Source: an uncultured bacterium
GTDB taxonomy: Bacteria; Planctomycetota; UBA8742; UBA2392
Direction of reading: 5' to 3'
Length of the DNA: 64,000 bases
Assembly: GCA_938014885.1 (NCBI GenBank)
Contig: CALLQI010000018.1
Coordinates: forward strand, 124,001-188,000
Part shown: positions 63,945 through 64,000 of the stretch, one piece after another
Position numbering within the stretch: position 1 is the first letter of the stretch
Layout of the letters: each line of letters starts with the position of its first letter
Notes under the pieces: model-generated
The model's input: only the letters and a program-made list of their open reading frames with translations
Told to the model about the DNA's origin: nothing
The model's database searches: none
Program-made: the position numbers and the translations under genes

Positions 63945-64000
63945 ATGGCCAAGAAAGCAGCCGCGCCAAAGAAGCCTAAGCTCAAGAGCCAGAGCTTTAC
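63945..64000 (+). CDS. Start of a gene cut by the window end
   Basis: An ATG preceded by AAGGAG begins a frame with a basic N terminus (MAKKAAAPKKPKLKSQSF) 9 bases after the SNF2 stop codon. Its position suggests it is the second gene of the operon. In island 1 the comparable position holds the DUF4268 gene. Nothing more can be read. Confidence 0.6.
   Translation, partial: MAKKAAAPKKPKLKSQSF

Larger units (their letters stand above)
53645..64000. mobile_element. Genomic island 2, left part (cut by window end)
   Basis: It starts at the tRNA-Arg fragment, with integrase and HTH genes reading inward. It carries the paralogues of the SNF2 helicase and MCTxC protein of island 1. An intact tRNA-Arg(ACG) is predicted at its other end, beyond the window. 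Confidence 0.75.

Overview
The window is about 64 kb of GC-rich bacterial chromosome. Housekeeping genes (dnaB, glyA, acnA, typA, murA, leuS, tsaE) are mixed with a DUF1549-type secreted protein carrying a CAECHDHP motif, a long MORN-2 repeat protein, a carboxypeptidase-regulatory-like protein and a beta-helix protein. That mix points to a Planctomycetota-like, Gram-negative organism. This is an inference from gene families, because there is no rRNA in the window.

Layout. (1) 1-27218 is core chromosome. It runs from the 3' end of dnaB through a DUF1444 protein, a two-domain cyclase/ATPase, glyA, a class V aminotransferase, a CorA-type transporter, acnA, typA, several secreted proteins, murA, a GxxExxY protein, leuS, a beta-helix protein, an HNH endonuclease, a DUF2075 remnant and an SRAP protein, and ends in an intact tRNA-Gly(CCC). 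(2) 27174-52548 is a genomic island of about 25.3 kb. It is inserted at that tRNA and bounded by a perfect 45-bp duplication of the tRNA 3' half. A tyrosine integrase, an HTH protein, an excisionase-like protein and a rolling-circle-type Rep lie at its right end. (3) 52549-53644 is a 1.1-kb core strip with tsaE and tRNA-Phe. (4) From 53645 to the window end is a second island. It starts with a 45-bp 3' fragment of a tRNA-Arg(ACG), followed by its own integrase and HTH genes. The island is a mirror image of the first and is cut by the window end.

The most notable content is the minus-strand gene train in island 1 (44798 to 29936): SNF2/RapA-like helicase, DUF4268, DUF2130, OLD-like ATPase/TOPRIM protein, KTSC protein, two type III Mod methyltransferases, type III Res, an Mrr-like nuclease and a membrane-anchored TIR-like protein. 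Several junctions overlap by 1-8 bases, so much of it is probably translated in a coupled way. It looks like a type III restriction-modification core with two alternative Mod subunits, combined with helicase, OLD-like and Mrr/TIR modules. I do not recognise the whole set as a named system. Island 2 carries a paralogous SNF2 helicase followed 9 bases later by a gene cut by the window end, so a related system may start there.

The islands share four families: the SNF2 helicase, a small MCTxC protein, excisionase-like HTH proteins, and an integrase type that survives in island 1 only as a C-terminal relic. This suggests they descend from related elements or have exchanged parts. All functions are inferred from sequence motifs read by eye; no database search was run.
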